NCBI GenBank assembly: GCA_018417955.1
Contig: JACTVC010000023.1
Span: 924,762-988,761, forward strand
From: Laccaria trichodermophora
Taxonomy: Eukaryota > Basidiomycota > Agaricomycetes > Agaricales > Hydnangiaceae
Direction: 5' to 3'
DNA: 64,000 nucleotides
This document shows, one piece after another, positions 1-11,207 of this stretch (its first letter is position 1; each line of letters starts with the position of its first letter). Below the pieces are notes generated by a model. The model saw only the letters and a list, made by a program, of their open reading frames with translations. It was not told the origin of the DNA and did no database searches. Position numbers and translations under genes: made by a program.

Positions 1-2144
1 TAAAAGAAATGAAGTTCTGCACTTATGTTGGTCCCCCCGATGCCCTCCAGTCGAATAGCATAGCCGTTTCGCGACGTCGTGTTGAATAGTCCGGTGTTGC
101 GGCTGTAAAGACGCTTAATGTTATATATCACCATCTTGGTTAAGCCCCACGGCGCGATGTATGTACGCGTCGAATGAGTCGACGTCATGATGACAACATC
201 AACGAAGGACAATGGCAATGGAGGACGACAGAAGGTGGACACAAGTCACACAACAGTCGACTACCATATCAGCCTGTACATATATAACAGAATTGTAAGC
301 AAAACTAAAGCGAACTCACAATACTTTGTCTCATCAAAGAACCTGCGCTACTGTGGGTTGGCGGCATCTAACAAGGATCTATCATCGCGGACTTGGGGAT
401 GAGGGTCAACGTATATCTGAGATCGGGATTTGACTAAAATCTTACGATAGGTGGGCTTCACTTGACAAGGGTATTGACGACGGCCAGGCGATGGTGGTGT
501 CGACAAGTTGTGGAGGTCTGTTGGCGGGTTTAAAGTGGTGATAAACCTGTAAGGTCCAGCGAGGAAAATAGACAGAAGAGCTGAACGCAGAGAGTACATC
601 GCCGCTCAAACGATCTCCGGGGTGAATATAAATCGGGCATGCGGAAAAATTGGGATGCGAAGAAGGATTGAGTAGCAGCGCGCGTGGTATGTGGAACCAA
701 CGTGGAACAGATGGTTTAACGCAAAGGTATGGGCGGGACGTTGGCCACTATAATGAAGTCCGAAAGGTAGAATGGAGGCTCCCGAGGGAGACTCACCTCG
801 AGAGCAGAGCTCCATGTATTTTCTTTGCGTAACATATGGAGTTACCCAGTTGCGCTTATCGCCTGAGGGGAGATGGTATTTCGCCGTTCAGGAGACGCAC
901 AACAATCCCACAGACGTACTCGAGACTGTCTGTGGCTGTCGTTGACCAGAGGGCTGGCCTCGGATGTTGACACTTAGTGATGTCAACCGCTCCAAGCGCA
1001 AAAACAGAGTGCTGTGTTGGAACGTCGCACACCTCAACATGATCCCAGTTTCAGGCTGTCCAAGAACTTGACGTCAGCGCCCTTGTGCCATTGTCTCCCA
1101 CGTCGACCATAATCCCAAGTGGGAAGACCAACGATACCTTTCTCTGTGCGTGGAAATTGTAAAATGTTGGAATGCTTTGAAGAATGCGACGTTCACGATG
1201 TATTTATCAGTCAACGGGGGTAGAACTAAAGTGGTGATGAGAGGGAAAAGGCAAGAAAAGGTGGTGAATACCTCATACTTTGACGACGAGATTCGTGAAC
1301 ATCCTTGAGTCTGAAGAGGGCTATCGGATATCCCAGAATACAATGCCAAATCTTCGGTACGCAACTCAGAGAAGCTGAGTGGCCTTGTGACATCGGTTAG
1401 ACGCCAGTTGAGTTACGCATGTGAATGATGACAAGTGAACTTGCGGGCTGCGGGCCATCGCTTCGCATGGCATTACGAGTCCTGGTTTTATATACCTACT
1501 GATCACATCAACCCCATTTTCCCACCCATCTCACCCCACTCCAATTTGACTGCAATTCTCCACCAGTCTTATTCCAATCCTCGTCTTTGTCTTTCTCATT
1601 CCTCGGCGGTTTACCCTCTTCATGGTTGGACTCGACTTTCTTGCATGTTGACTCTATCTGTCACCTATATGGTTCGTGCCAAAGGAATGAAGTCCACTCA
1701 GGGCGTTGAAGGCATCTATTAGGTGATGGGCGGTGCTTCGATTAAGCACCGTGTCTTCATGAATTCATAGAGCCGTGTGCATCCCTCAAGAGTTTCTTGG
1801 ACGTTGAGGTGTGTAGTGAACTCCCTGGATGCAGAAGCATCGGCTAACACTCTTTTGGGTAGTAGTCATGGGAGATTTAGTGCATTGACAAGTCCCAGCA
1901 CCCCTCAGTCACCGAAAACAGAATACCATATGCGATCTATCTTTTCTCATTTCGTCTTCCCAACCCTTCCGACATCACCGTCTCTCACAGTCAATACTCA
2001 GACTGGCCAGTCTGTCGTTGAATAAGTGACAGTGTTTAAAGCTGCCAATTGTGTTCGTTTCAACGCCTTTTATAAAATCTGCAACTAATTCAGTTGGAAC
2101 AGAGGTTATTTGGAGGCAGAGTTTGACACGGTAGATTCGCTTCC
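1..2144. other. gene-poor region, nothing recognised
   Basis: I see no gene, RNA or repeat that I can support here. Open frames are all under 100 codons, are not linked by plausible splice sites and resemble no family I know. It may be flank or decayed DNA belonging to a gene outside the window. Confidence 0.5.
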
Positions 2145-2800
2145 TCAAGAATTCGTTAGCGCAGATGTTTTGAGGGAGGGATGGAACTTAGAGCAGTTGA
2201 TTGATTCGACGGTGGAGAATCTGATAAAGGGAGACTTTGGGTAGACCTTTGAGTAAGATTGTCTTCTTTTCTGTCATGTCGGTTACTAATGATTTTACAT
2301 GCAGCTTGCTTTATATCACTTTTAGCATGTTCCCTCCACCACTTTCTCCTCTCCTCCTCACCTTCTTTCCCTCCCGATGAGCAAACCCACCGATGAATAC
2401 TAATAACCCCAAGACCGTGACTGCCCCGACCTCCTCAACGAACTGCGTTTCTCACTTGAGATTATGCCCGGCTTGAGGAAATACGTCTTTTCCTGCCAGA
2501 GCCGAGATTCTCAATAAATTGCTCATGCCTTTCATGGCATTGTACCCTCAGCTGTTCCCTCCCCTGAGTGGGGTGACGCAAGTCCCACAGCATGCGCTGT
2601 TAAGTGCATATCAAGCATCGATTGGCTTCCTGCGGCAGGAAGAGACGATCCCATTGTTCCTGGATGACCATGTTCACATATATTCAAGAAAGGGGAGAGT
2701 TCAAGTTGCTATCAATGCAAGTAAGCTACTCTACTCACTGCCACTCCTCTTGAGTCTCCTCTGACCTCATCTAACCATCTTCAGAGACCGTGCAATGACA
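2145..2800 (+). pseudogene. unrecognised coding fragment
   Basis: Two short stretches read like protein-coding exons on the plus strand. Near 2165-2245 is a frame containing LREGWNLEQLIDSTVENL. From 2519 to 2764 an open frame reads as a well-mixed globular sequence with LYPQLFPPLSG and PLFLDDHVHIYSRKGRVQ. A good 5' splice site (GTAAGC) follows near 2720 and a CTTCAG acceptor near 2784, but the frame after it stops within a few codons. I do not recognise the family. The pieces could be remnants of one truncated gene. Confidence 0.22.
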
Positions 2801-3404
2801 ACTGGCTCCAGATCGTCAACACTCTCTGAAGGTTGTATGGAGGACTCGGAAGGGCGAGTCAAAGTCAGTTAGAGTGGAGAGGCCAGACCTGGGAAGACCA
2901 CGCTCCCTTTTTATATAGATTAACCGGGGGAGTATTAGACGCTATTATTGGAAAAATAAAAACATGGGCATGCTTGAGCATTCGATTCCGGAATTGGTGG
3001 ATGAATGAACGAACAAATGAGTGAGAAAAAGGTCAATTGGGTGCTTCAGGTGTATTCCTTCTCTAACTTTATTCCTTCTGGTGTGGTAAGAGACGGTTAC
3101 ATCTAGATTGAGTTGGGTACACAAAGACAACGTTCACAAATGATGTTGATGACGAAGTTGTAAGTATCTCTGGGGGTAGGGCAATTACGACGATGACACA
3201 GATGACCCAGCCCTCGAAAGTAAGCAGGCAGTGAAGGTGCATTAATCCTGCCAGGGGTGCTTGATAATGCCACCTTGCTAAACGGCAGGATACCCTCTGC
3301 CGCAGGTGCTTGGTTGACTCTTCCCTGTGAGAACGACTAGAATGTAACTCCAGCGTCAAGAATTTACAACTTCGGCGACCTTCGTGTGCACTGTCTTTCT
3401 GACA
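2801..3404. other. no gene seen
   Basis: Nothing recognisable. Minus-strand open frames here lack family resemblance and convincing splice sites. Confidence 0.4.
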
Positions 3405-3650
3405 GGACCAACCAAACAGTGACAAATTTTGAACTGAAAAGTGGACGTCCACTTTTCAGTTCAAAATTTGTCACTGTTTGCCCCAGATTGTTCCGCCTTT
3501 CTCTTCTGCTTCATTCGCCAATTTGTCTCTTGAAGTTGAGGAATGGTAGCGGAAGTACGTATCTGTCCTTATGCTTTTAGCTGTGTCTTTGCTGACACAC
3601 TGTGAGACTTTTCTCTCTCACTTATAGTGATCTGTCTCACAAAGACGACA
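3405..3650. repeat. palindromic repeat element, copy 1
   Basis: Positions 3413-3480 form a perfect palindrome: two 34-bp arms meet without a loop at the core GTGGAC/GTCCAC (centre between 3446 and 3447). The palindrome is followed by about 170 bp that recur after the second palindrome at 6750-6817, including the shared blocks ATCTGTCC, TTAGCTGTGT, GCTGACAC and TAGTGATC. Copy 1 carries roughly 45 extra bases just after the palindrome. The pair therefore looks like one dispersed element rather than chance dyad symmetry. No coding sequence is inside. Confidence 0.75.
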
Positions 3651-3869
3651 TGAATGATGGAGGACATCACCTGATTGTGCAGCCTACAATTTGTCCGCCA
3701 AGCTGTTGTCCCCTTAAACTCAGCTCACGCATCTCTGGAATGTTGCCTAATAACCTGTTTGGGACGACAAATTGTTACCCTCGCGTCTACGTCCACAATT
3801 TCAAGTACAGCCGCTACGCGCAAGACCGTCATGGTGACAACGACCCAAAACGTTTGGTTCTGGAGTCAG

Positions 3870-4290
3870 TATCACGTCCACCAGCACCTCGACTCCATAT
3901 GACCACAACGCCTACCACTCGGCCAGTTACGATTACCGTCACGAAGTCGACTACACTCCCCCCTACAGTCAAAACTCGGACTAAGGTCACGTCACCTCTG
4001 GGATCTCGGTCGCGACAACGAGCACCACCATAACAACACCCACAATTACCCCTACGACAGACCCAGTCACAGTCACTACTACCACGACATCCACTATACT
4101 AATCACAACCACTAAGCGTAGGACTACAATGATTACAACAACGGTCACATCTGGTCAACCCGCTTCTACTACCAGTACAACCACGGCCACCACCACCAAC
4201 ACTTCTTTGCCGGTTATGGCCACGGTTAGTATCACCACCACCACTCTTACTCCTACTGGTGTACAATCATCCCAACTTCAACAATAGGAA
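3870..4290 (+). pseudogene. Thr-rich secreted/cell-wall protein remnant
   Basis: A low-complexity stretch encodes almost only Thr, Pro, Val and Ser on the plus strand (for example PTTRPVTITVTKSTTLPP near 3910-3970, then ITTPTITPTTDPVTVTTT from about 4030). The threonine-rich reading changes frame near 4000-4033, so as it stands it is broken, unless a small intron lies there. Such stalks are typical of fungal cell-wall or mucin-like secreted proteins. No signal peptide, GPI signal or catalytic domain could be joined to it. The stop at about 4288 ends the second frame. Confidence 0.4.
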
Positions 4291-4480
4291 GTGTATTGAC
4301 GTCACCGTTTACGATGGCATGGTGACCTACAGAATGTAAGTCATCGTATATGAAGCCCAAATAGAAACCAACTGACCAGTTTAATCTTGAAGCTTGAAGA
4401 TTGTGGCTGAAGACGGATGTTGTGGCCCTGGGAAACGGTGAGCATCAGTGTAATGCGTAACAATAATAGTGACTGAACTT

Positions 4481-4799
4481 TGACCACCACCACCACCTCG
4501 ATAGGCGCCAACGTCGTCACCCATTCGACTGGGGTTTCTCTACACAAAGCCGTAAGCATCAACGACTTCAACACGAAAGATGACGATGGATGTGCCATTT
4601 GAGGCCCAGAGCGTAGTGGTAAGTTGTTGACTATGTTCGCGTATGACTGGCCTTTGACCACCACCACCTCAATAGCCGTCGTCACCCATTCGACTGGGGC
4701 TGTTTACACGACGCCGTCAGCGCCGATGCTTCCAACATGCAGAAATATGATGGTCATGACGTTTGAGGCTCAGGACATAGTGGTAAGTTGTTGACTATG
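4481..4799. repeat. imperfect tandem duplication, period 174 bp
   Basis: Two adjacent copies start with TGACCACCACCACC (4481 and about 4655) and end with GTGGTAAGTTGTTGACTATG (about 4616-4635 and 4780-4799). Each contains CGTCGTCACCCATTCGACTGG. The copies have diverged and neither keeps an open frame. Confidence 0.65.
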
Positions 4800-4873
4800 G
4801 ATTGAGACGTTTCGCGTATACTTACCTTGATTATGCAGCACGAGCTGGTTTTCGAGAATGCGACAAGTTTCAA

Positions 4874-4903
4874 GTCTGGAGCCTATGCCCATGTGAGTAA
4901 CGA
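4874..4903 (+). repeat. 30-bp direct repeat, copy 1 of 2
   Basis: The 30 bases beginning GTCTGGAGCC and ending GAGTAACGA recur exactly at 5281-5310. The intervening 377 bp have no recognised function. Confidence 0.6.
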
Positions 4904-5280
4904 TGCATAGATTGGTTGCATGTTGAACGTTGATGCGTGATGGTTTGTAGCTATTCGATGTGAACGAATAAGATGGCGAGCGCAACGTCTAAATGAGTGG
5001 TGGATACAGGAGCAGACGGCATAGAGAAGGAGCGGGGGAAAGTGAGGAAGTAATTGGTATGTGTATGCTCCTTACTGTTTGTCCTGAGCCTGATGGATGT
5101 TCCCCTAAGTCATTCTCGTTACCGAGCGCCCGTGGATCCGACAACGCAATGCCACCCTCATCGCGTGGACCTCACTGATCCACGGACACGTTTTGTCGAA
5201 CTCCGCGCCCACCTCTGCTGCATGCATGCATGTAGGCTGCTATCTTCAAAGTCGTCGTGGGGAGTGCGGTTGAGGCAGTG

Positions 5281-5310
5281 GTCTGGAGCCTATGCCCATG
5301 TGAGTAACGA
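5281..5310 (+). repeat. 30-bp direct repeat, copy 2 of 2
   Basis: Exact copy of 4874-4903. The stretch from 5311 to about 5720 holds nothing else I can support. Confidence 0.6.
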
Positions 5311-5799
5311 CGCGTTTATCGATTGAATGTTGCATGAGGGCTTACTTGAATTGTCGTGAAGGAAACAAGACAGCGAGCTTAATGTCTAGATGAGTATCAT
5401 CGATGGGGGGATACATGCCGTGAACGAGAAAAGGGTCTGTGGGGGGGAATGGACGTGTAGATGGATGTTAGATAGGGTGTACTCGTCTTAGTAGAAACTG
5501 AATCCGATGCCTACTCACAGAGTGCACCAACTGGACGACGTACATGATCCATGCGCACTAAGCTAACGTGTGACGTCATCCCAAGATTGGCTTTGCTTTA
5601 TCTTTGTACTTTGTGTGTATAACACTTTCTGTTATTACCATGTCTCGCAACCTCTTGTCTGCACGTCCATTATGTCCGTGTCGATCAACATCGTCCCCTC
5701 TTCTTCGTGTCTAAACATGTTTGGTGCTCCAGATACTCTGTAAGGTTCATTGCTTTGTTGTTGGTTCCATACTTATGATTGTAGCTCTGCATACTCTCT

Positions 5800-6355
5800 A
5801 TCAGCTAACATCCGGTGGAACGGAACTCCAATTCAGATGTACGTTTCTTTGCCTCGCACTTGTCTTCTCGATTTCTGATTTTTACTTCTTTGGTTTAGAT
5901 TCGGCCGCAGTTCAGCTCAACGATGGAAGATTGCTAGAGGCACCACAGGTTCACCTTTCAGGTACGAACTTCCCTTTGGATGCTGGCTGGCGTAAGTTGC
6001 CTTTTTTCAAGACTTCCATTTTGCCCTTGAAAGTTAACGTGGATATGGGTTCTAGCCAACCTCTTTGGCAATGGCAACAGGTTGAAAATCTGGCAATGCA
6101 TCAATTCCACCCCAGCTCAAATATGGGACTACAACGAACCAGATTCAGATCGAGCTCTGTGCAGCGGCGGTTAAAAGGAGTACGTCCTCTTCGTTTAAAC
6201 TTGTGTTCTTTCTGAAATTCAACACGCGTCAGCCACCCAATGTGTTGACCTCCCCAACAGAAACACCTTCCTTCAACGGAAACGGCCTGCAAACCTTCCC
6301 TGGAAATGGGACCTGGACCAATACGTCTTAAAGGGCAACGGATATCTAGGAGGGT
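5800..6355 (+). pseudogene. possible degraded ricin-B-type lectin domain gene
   Basis: Short frames separated by intron-like gaps read AAVQLNDGRLLEAPQVHLSG (about 5905-5960), QIWDYNEPDSDRALCSG (about 6118-6172) and, after an acceptor near 6232, TQCVDLPNRNT. In the next frame comes NGNGLQTF before a stop. The CVDLPNxNT / NGNxLQTW pattern resembles the QxW-type beta-trefoil repeats of fungal ricin-B-like carbohydrate-binding proteins. The frames do not join without a shift, so this is described only as a relic. No N-terminal signal peptide or full trefoil could be assembled. The family call is an inference from short motifs. Confidence 0.25.
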
Positions 6356-6739
6356 ACTTCATTACAGATATGGACCCAATTAGCAAATTTGCGCTCCTGT
6401 GATCTTGTTTTTTCCTAATTTTACTAATGTCATCGTCTTGTGACTCTCTTTGTGTTTCCTTGCCTCTCTTCCAAACCATGGTCTGTATTTGGCAGTCTGG
6501 AACCACGTAATTGGCAATCTGGAACCTCCAGGCTGCCAAATTTGCTGTCGTTATGATCCTACTAGTACTACTACTCGTTGTTTTTTTATTCAGTTTCTCT
6601 TTGCGGCCGTTGTTGTGCGTTTAATTTGGGCTGTCGGCCACGCATCAGACTGCTCCGATCAGGCAGCTTTCGGATGGGTTGAGGAATAGGTGGGTGGACT
6701 TTTTCACTTGCGTTTTGTTTTAGGGCTATGCGCTATCGA

Positions 6740-6920
6740 CGGGACCAACCAAACATTGACAAACTTTAATCTGAAAAGTGGACGTCCACTTTTCAGTTTA
6801 AAATTTGTAAATGTTTGTCCCAGATCATTAGCGACAGTGCATATCTGTCCCGATGAACTTAGCTGTGTTTTTCTGCTGACACGCTGACAATGTTAGCTCT
6901 CTCATTAGTGATCACCTTTT
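6740..6920. repeat. palindromic repeat element, copy 2
   Basis: Second copy of the element at 3405-3650. The palindrome is 6750-6817 with its core GTGGAC/GTCCAC between 6783 and 6784. Here the 34-bp arms differ at three positions, so this copy is older or has been under less correction than copy 1. The flanking GGGACCAACCAAACA and the downstream shared blocks are retained. Confidence 0.72.
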
Positions 6921-7743
6921 TCGCATCTCGCGAAGTTGACTTTTCGCCACCTTGATTTCGCCAAACTTGAGCAATCCACCTCTCCTGGGATTGACGATTG
7001 ACGACAAACAGAGGGTCTTCATGTTGTGGGTCCTATGAGGCCCGATATTGGATGAGGAACTGATGGATGGTGATGTTACTTGGTGGGTTCAAGCACGTGT
7101 GCACCCATCTCAGCCTCCCTGCTAGAGTTGGCACGATCTGCATGTCACGCAGTCTCACGTCGCGACCTCGGCCACAAGTCATGCCCAGTCCTCACACCCA
7201 ACTCTAGTCCCACCTCGAACTTCAGGAAAATCAAACCCATTGGCGGTCGTCCTCCATAGCAAACCCAAACAGATCGTTTTCCTGACCCACAGACTATCCA
7301 GCGATGCTTAGCAGTGACATGGCTTCCAATGACATGAATCAACGCAGCGTAGCAGACAATCCACTCTTTCCCATCGGCTCACAAAAGCTAAGTGGGCTTT
7401 CCCCCATAGAGAACCCTGTGGTCTCATCTCAACCGCCCAGGGGTGAGTTACCCAAATCATTGGAGGTGACAACTACAGCAGGTTCATTATATTCTTTTCC
7501 ACTCGACTTCTCAAAGTTAAGAGTTTGTCAATTCACAATACAGACTTTGGTTTCCTTCCAATACCGCCCCAGTGCCATTACAATCCTGATCAACCTCAAG
7601 GTCTACCACATTGGAAGACTGCGATTTTTGCCGTCGCGAGCACGTTTAGTATGTCCCCATGCTGCATATTGAAGCCTCATTCCCATTAAAAGGTTGTGTC
7701 TTCTCTTCAGCTGGTAAGGAGTTTCGCACAACTACAAAGACAT

Positions 7744-8452
7744 GTCCGCTCACAAGTGCCAAGCTATGAATCTGTACTATTGTCGGGTACGTCTCCTTAG
7801 AATCACTTTATAACGCTTATCGCTCACCCTGCCTAGTTCAACTCGCAGAAGCTTTTCACGTCGATTACATCGAGGTTTCTAGGATCCCTACACTGCTCCA
7901 GGTGGGGTGTCATGATGTGACTACCTGGCTGGGTCTGATTACAACAATCAAAGATATGCCGTTGGCCTTGTCTTTCTCTCCCCTCTCGGAGATTTGATTC
8001 GTCGACGACAACTCTTGCTCATATTGATGTTCACGTCTGGATCTCTTTCCGTTGGGCTCGCGCTCACAAAATCGATAGTTGGCTTTGAAATCTTGTCTTT
8101 TTTTCGTCGCAATTTCATCCGTGACACCACAGGCATGTATTGCTATGAGGTCAACAAGTGGACAAAGAAAGCTAATTTGTTCAAAGGTTTTGATGCCCCT
8201 CACCGCTGATCTTGCATGTCGAAGCAAACAGGCAACATCCATCGCAATTGTAATTTCCGGTCTACTGATGGGCATGCTCCTAGCATGCATCCTCGGTGGA
8301 ATAATTGCCCAGTTTTAGAGTTTTAGGAATATATATTGGATGGGGGTTGGAGGTAAGAATAGTTGTAGAAAGTCTGAACAAACTAAATCTGCCCATAGGC
8401 CAATTCCTTCTCCTCTTCGCAATCTACCTTGTCTGCCCGGATGTTCCAAGGT
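7744..8452 (+). pseudogene. MFS transporter, truncated pseudogene
   Basis: Plus-strand exons match the N-terminal half of a major facilitator superfamily permease. Pieces in order are LAEAFHVDYIEVSRIPTLLQ (7837-7901), AVGLVFLSPLGDLIRRRQLL (the MFS motif A region, about 7948-8010), a third helix ending in FEILSFF, then VAISSVTPQ, VLMPLTADLA and two more helices, and NIYWMGVGG / LFAIYLVCPDVPR. Introns are visible at 8133-8186 (GC-AG, donor GCATGT) and 8353-8398. There are three lesions. An extra T in the T7 run 8098-8104 shifts the frame. An in-frame TAG sits at about 8317-8319 between IIAQF and SFRNIYW. Everything after the sixth helix is missing. The closest family type is the fungal MFS general-substrate/multidrug group, and the substrate is unknown. 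Confidence 0.65.
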
Positions 8453-9372
8453 TAGTGCTCTTTGCGATTTATGAGTATTTAACATGAAAGATCTATTCAA
8501 GAAGCATTTTGAGAGTGACGACTCGGAAACATCTGGTTTTTGGGAAGACATACATGGCGCAACGGGACAACGTGTCGAAAAGTGAACAAAAAGCAATACA
8601 TTATTCGTCCGTGTACAACTTTAATAATCTATACCACTTGCACACACATATCACATATTATACCCCTAAAAGTACAACAACGGCACGAAGAAAACGACAA
8701 AAATATCAGCAAAGAGAGAAGAACACTGTAAATTGGCTACGGATGAGTTGACATCTATTTGGTACTGTTTGTCTATAGCTCTCAAAGAATAGTGTGACAA
8801 GAAAACGGGTCAGTATAAGAACGATTCCTTACGTAAACTCCAGGACTCGTAACAGTTGCTGACTCTGTAACAGCTCAATGGTGTTGTCGCTGTCAGGAGC
8901 GACGCCAAGAGACAGCTGAACAACGCTCGGGTTTAGCCGGATGCGGTTTTGCTCGTACCATCACGAGCCAGACTATCACGTCCTCTTCCAAAAGATGTAT
9001 TCCGCTGGTTCATCAGAATAAGGTGCGACTTTCTCAGTCCCACCCTTTTTGCTCTGCCGGCTGACAGCCTTTGCAGCCTCATCCCTCGAAGCTTTGACAG
9101 CAGCAGCGGCAGCGGTTGCCTCCTTCGCTACCCAACCGCGCTCAAAATATTCTTGACATCTGTTAAGCATGTATTTTCGAAAGAGTCATCTACCTTTCTT
9201 TTTGAGATGAGAGATAGCAATCAGCTACCATCAAACTGACTCGCCTCAGCACGACTAGGTCCTTTCTCTGAAATTTTCGGAATATCCAAGGATGGTGTGG
9301 CTTCAAATCATTTTCACCTCAACATATTTTTCTAATACCACCTTTCATCCATGTTCTAGAGACTCTTTGGCT
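8453..9372. other. mostly no gene; one exon-like minus-strand ORF
   Basis: The only coding-like piece is a minus-strand frame at 8976-9170 preceded by an acceptor-like ACAG. It reads CQEYFERGWVAKEA followed by an Ala/Lys-rich helix and ends in a stop. It could be the last exon of a lost gene. I do not recognise it. The rest shows nothing. Confidence 0.25.
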
Positions 9373-9466
9373 TCACCGATTGATCGTCCAACTGAAGGAG
9401 TAGCCATCGCGATGGCCCGAGCCCTCTTTGTCTGTCCACGCGCCCGACAGTCCCGGGTATGATCGG

Positions 9467-9473
9467 TATAAAC
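9467..9473 (+). promoter_or_regulatory. TATA-like box of SSP copy 1
   Basis: TATAAAC lies 120 bp upstream of the SSP1 start, at about the place of the TATAAAA boxes of the three paralogues. This copy differs from the others at the last base. Confidence 0.45.
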
Positions 9474-9586
9474 ACCCTCTTCTTCTGTGGTACCCACCTC
9501 TAGCATATACTATCCCTCGGTACGTCCCTTGACATCCCACCTTTGATTCTCCACTCATGGGCAGACCTCAATCAGTAAACGCAACC

Positions 9587-9858
9587 ATGGAACTCTTCTC
9601 AATCGCCATCGGGCTCGTCGCAACCCTCTACACCGCGGCTCCTGCAACAGCCATGAAGGAAGTCTGCAGCAACGCCTGCGAATCGCCAATCCCATTCTGC
9701 CCAGAGGGATACACTGCGACACCTTTCAACGCTGGTACTTCCGACCAATGCTGGTGATGCTGCCAGGCCATTCCGGATGGATTTGGGTGTTACGGTACAT
9801 ACGTACTTCTTTTAATTAATGATTAAAACGCTAATTTGACTGTACCACAGATGTCTAG
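9587..9858 (+). pseudogene. small secreted cysteine-rich protein, copy 1 (nonsense-mutated)
   Basis: Fourth, outlying member of the family described at 32290-32556. The ATG at 9587 matches the paralogues, and an upstream in-frame ATG at 9557 is not conserved. A ~22-residue hydrophobic signal peptide is followed by KEVCSNAC and IPFC. The codon that is CGA (Arg) in the other copies, inside QCWRCC, is TGA here (9755-9757), cutting off the last four cysteines. The downstream half is still present: exon 1 would run to 9794, the intron is 9795-9850 with branch site GCTAAT, and exon 2 is 9851-9858. Sequence upstream and downstream of the gene also matches the other units, so a whole module fragment was copied here. 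It is probably a recent pseudogene, since the splice sites are intact. Confidence 0.7.
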
Positions 9859-10479
9859 ATCTGAGGAGATAGTCTATCCTGTCCTTCTGTCCCCAATCAG
9901 CACTCTTTGTATTGATTTGATTTCTGAATCTACGTCGTGAATACTCATTGAGTGCTCAACGCTAGAATGGACGTACGTACGGCATGGTAAGCATGTACTT
10001 TTATCCAACCGATGTCAAAGTCTTACAGACGCGTATTTTTTCAACATATGTATATAGCTTCCACCGTCAGATTACTGTGTTTCATCGCGACGGATACACC
10101 GCTGAAAGGTTAAGAATTTCAGCATTGATCCAATGGAGACGCGCGGAGGTGTAAATGCTACAGAAGATTTTGGCAGTTTTCGATGACGCCGCTATCCCCC
10201 CTTGATCTTTTGGACTTTCCCCGTGGAGGATCTCAAACACCACTCGGCAATCGAGGTCTCTCTCTGTTATTTCTCTTTTCTGACTCTCTACGCTCAGTCA
10301 CAATCGTAATATGATTTCGGGATTTCTGTACGTTTCGCTCTACATCCAACGGAAGTTTCAAATTGACTTTTTTGTGATTCATCGTCCCGACAATTTCAAA
10401 TTTACCAGGTACAAATTCGGAATTCTACAAACATCAGGCCTCAGTTGATATCCTGCCGTTTCACCGGATTTCCAGTCCA

Positions 10480-10720
10480 ACCTTCTGGACGCAATAAGCT
10501 GTTGAATGTAGGCGCTCACCGTTAATACTCAGGTACTCAGTGCTGAGCCGCCTTCGCATCGCGCTCCAAGTTGTCCTTGCGTTGGTATCATAGTACCGGT
10601 ACGATCCCCGTCTAAATTCTGAAAGACTGCATTCAATGACCCCGTCGCTTAGGACCCGGAAAGGCAAGTCCTCGCTGGCAGTCATCACGATCATCGACCA
10701 CTACTTACCACACAGCTTTG
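10480..10720 (+). repeat. SSP-unit downstream repeat, copy 1
   Basis: A block containing GCATCGCGC, CAAGTTGTCCTTGC, TACCGGTACGAT and GGAAAGGCAAGTCCTCGC recurs about 150-550 bp downstream of the other SSP genes (32705-32850, 39085-39265, 47340-47510). It has no conserved open frame. It marks the module duplicated at this outlying site, which lacks the membrane-protein partner. Confidence 0.65.
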
Positions 10721-10886
10721 ATTAATAACTGCGAAACCTTCGATAATGGATACCTTACCGTAAGAATCTGAAGTCGTCGAATTTTATCGGGTCCTGGGCT
10801 TCTCCCGAACCTTCCGCCCATCATGGATTGTATTATCTACTTAACGCGATTATTTTCGCTCTCCAGTTGGAGGAAGCTCAAGCACT

Positions 10887-11207
10887 TCACTCCGACGCGT
10901 CGGGAGGGCTTATTTTGACTTGATTCATTCTTATTACCACGACGTAGTGGGATCGTTGTGGGTTATCTCCAAATTTCTTTGAGCAGCCCAAATTATCTAC
11001 ACTCCAATCGCAACTTTCCTCGTAGTCTCTATATCTGCCACCGATTATCATCATACATCCTCTCATTGCGAGGGCTTCTGATGTATCTGCATCATATGTA
11101 CAGTAGTACTTATCCCTCTCAAACGGAGCAACCTTGATGGATTGATTCAAGCGCATATATAAAATGCAATTTGCCGATATTACGACGAGCAGAAAAGATT
11201 CAATTTT
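10887..11207 (-). CDS. possible small secreted protein, unrecognised
   Basis: A minus-strand frame from 11156 (ATG) to 10887 encodes 89 residues with RDKYYCTYDADTSEALAMRG, several cysteines and a basic C-terminus. The frame stays open upstream of the ATG and reads FLLVVISANCILYM, a signal-peptide-like helix, but I cannot find an initiating ATG for it without an extra exon. It has no family resemblance. It could be chance. Confidence 0.2.
   Translation of the reverse strand, partial: KIESFLLVVISANCILYMRLNQSIKVAPFERDKYYCTYDADTSEALAMRGCMMIIGGRYRDYEESCDWSVDNLGCSKKFGDNPQRSHYVVVIRMNQVKISPPDASE

Noticed and set aside
3602..4033. 143-codon ORF as an intact gene
   Set aside because: Only its last third is Thr-rich protein-like and it loses frame there; kept as a relic instead.
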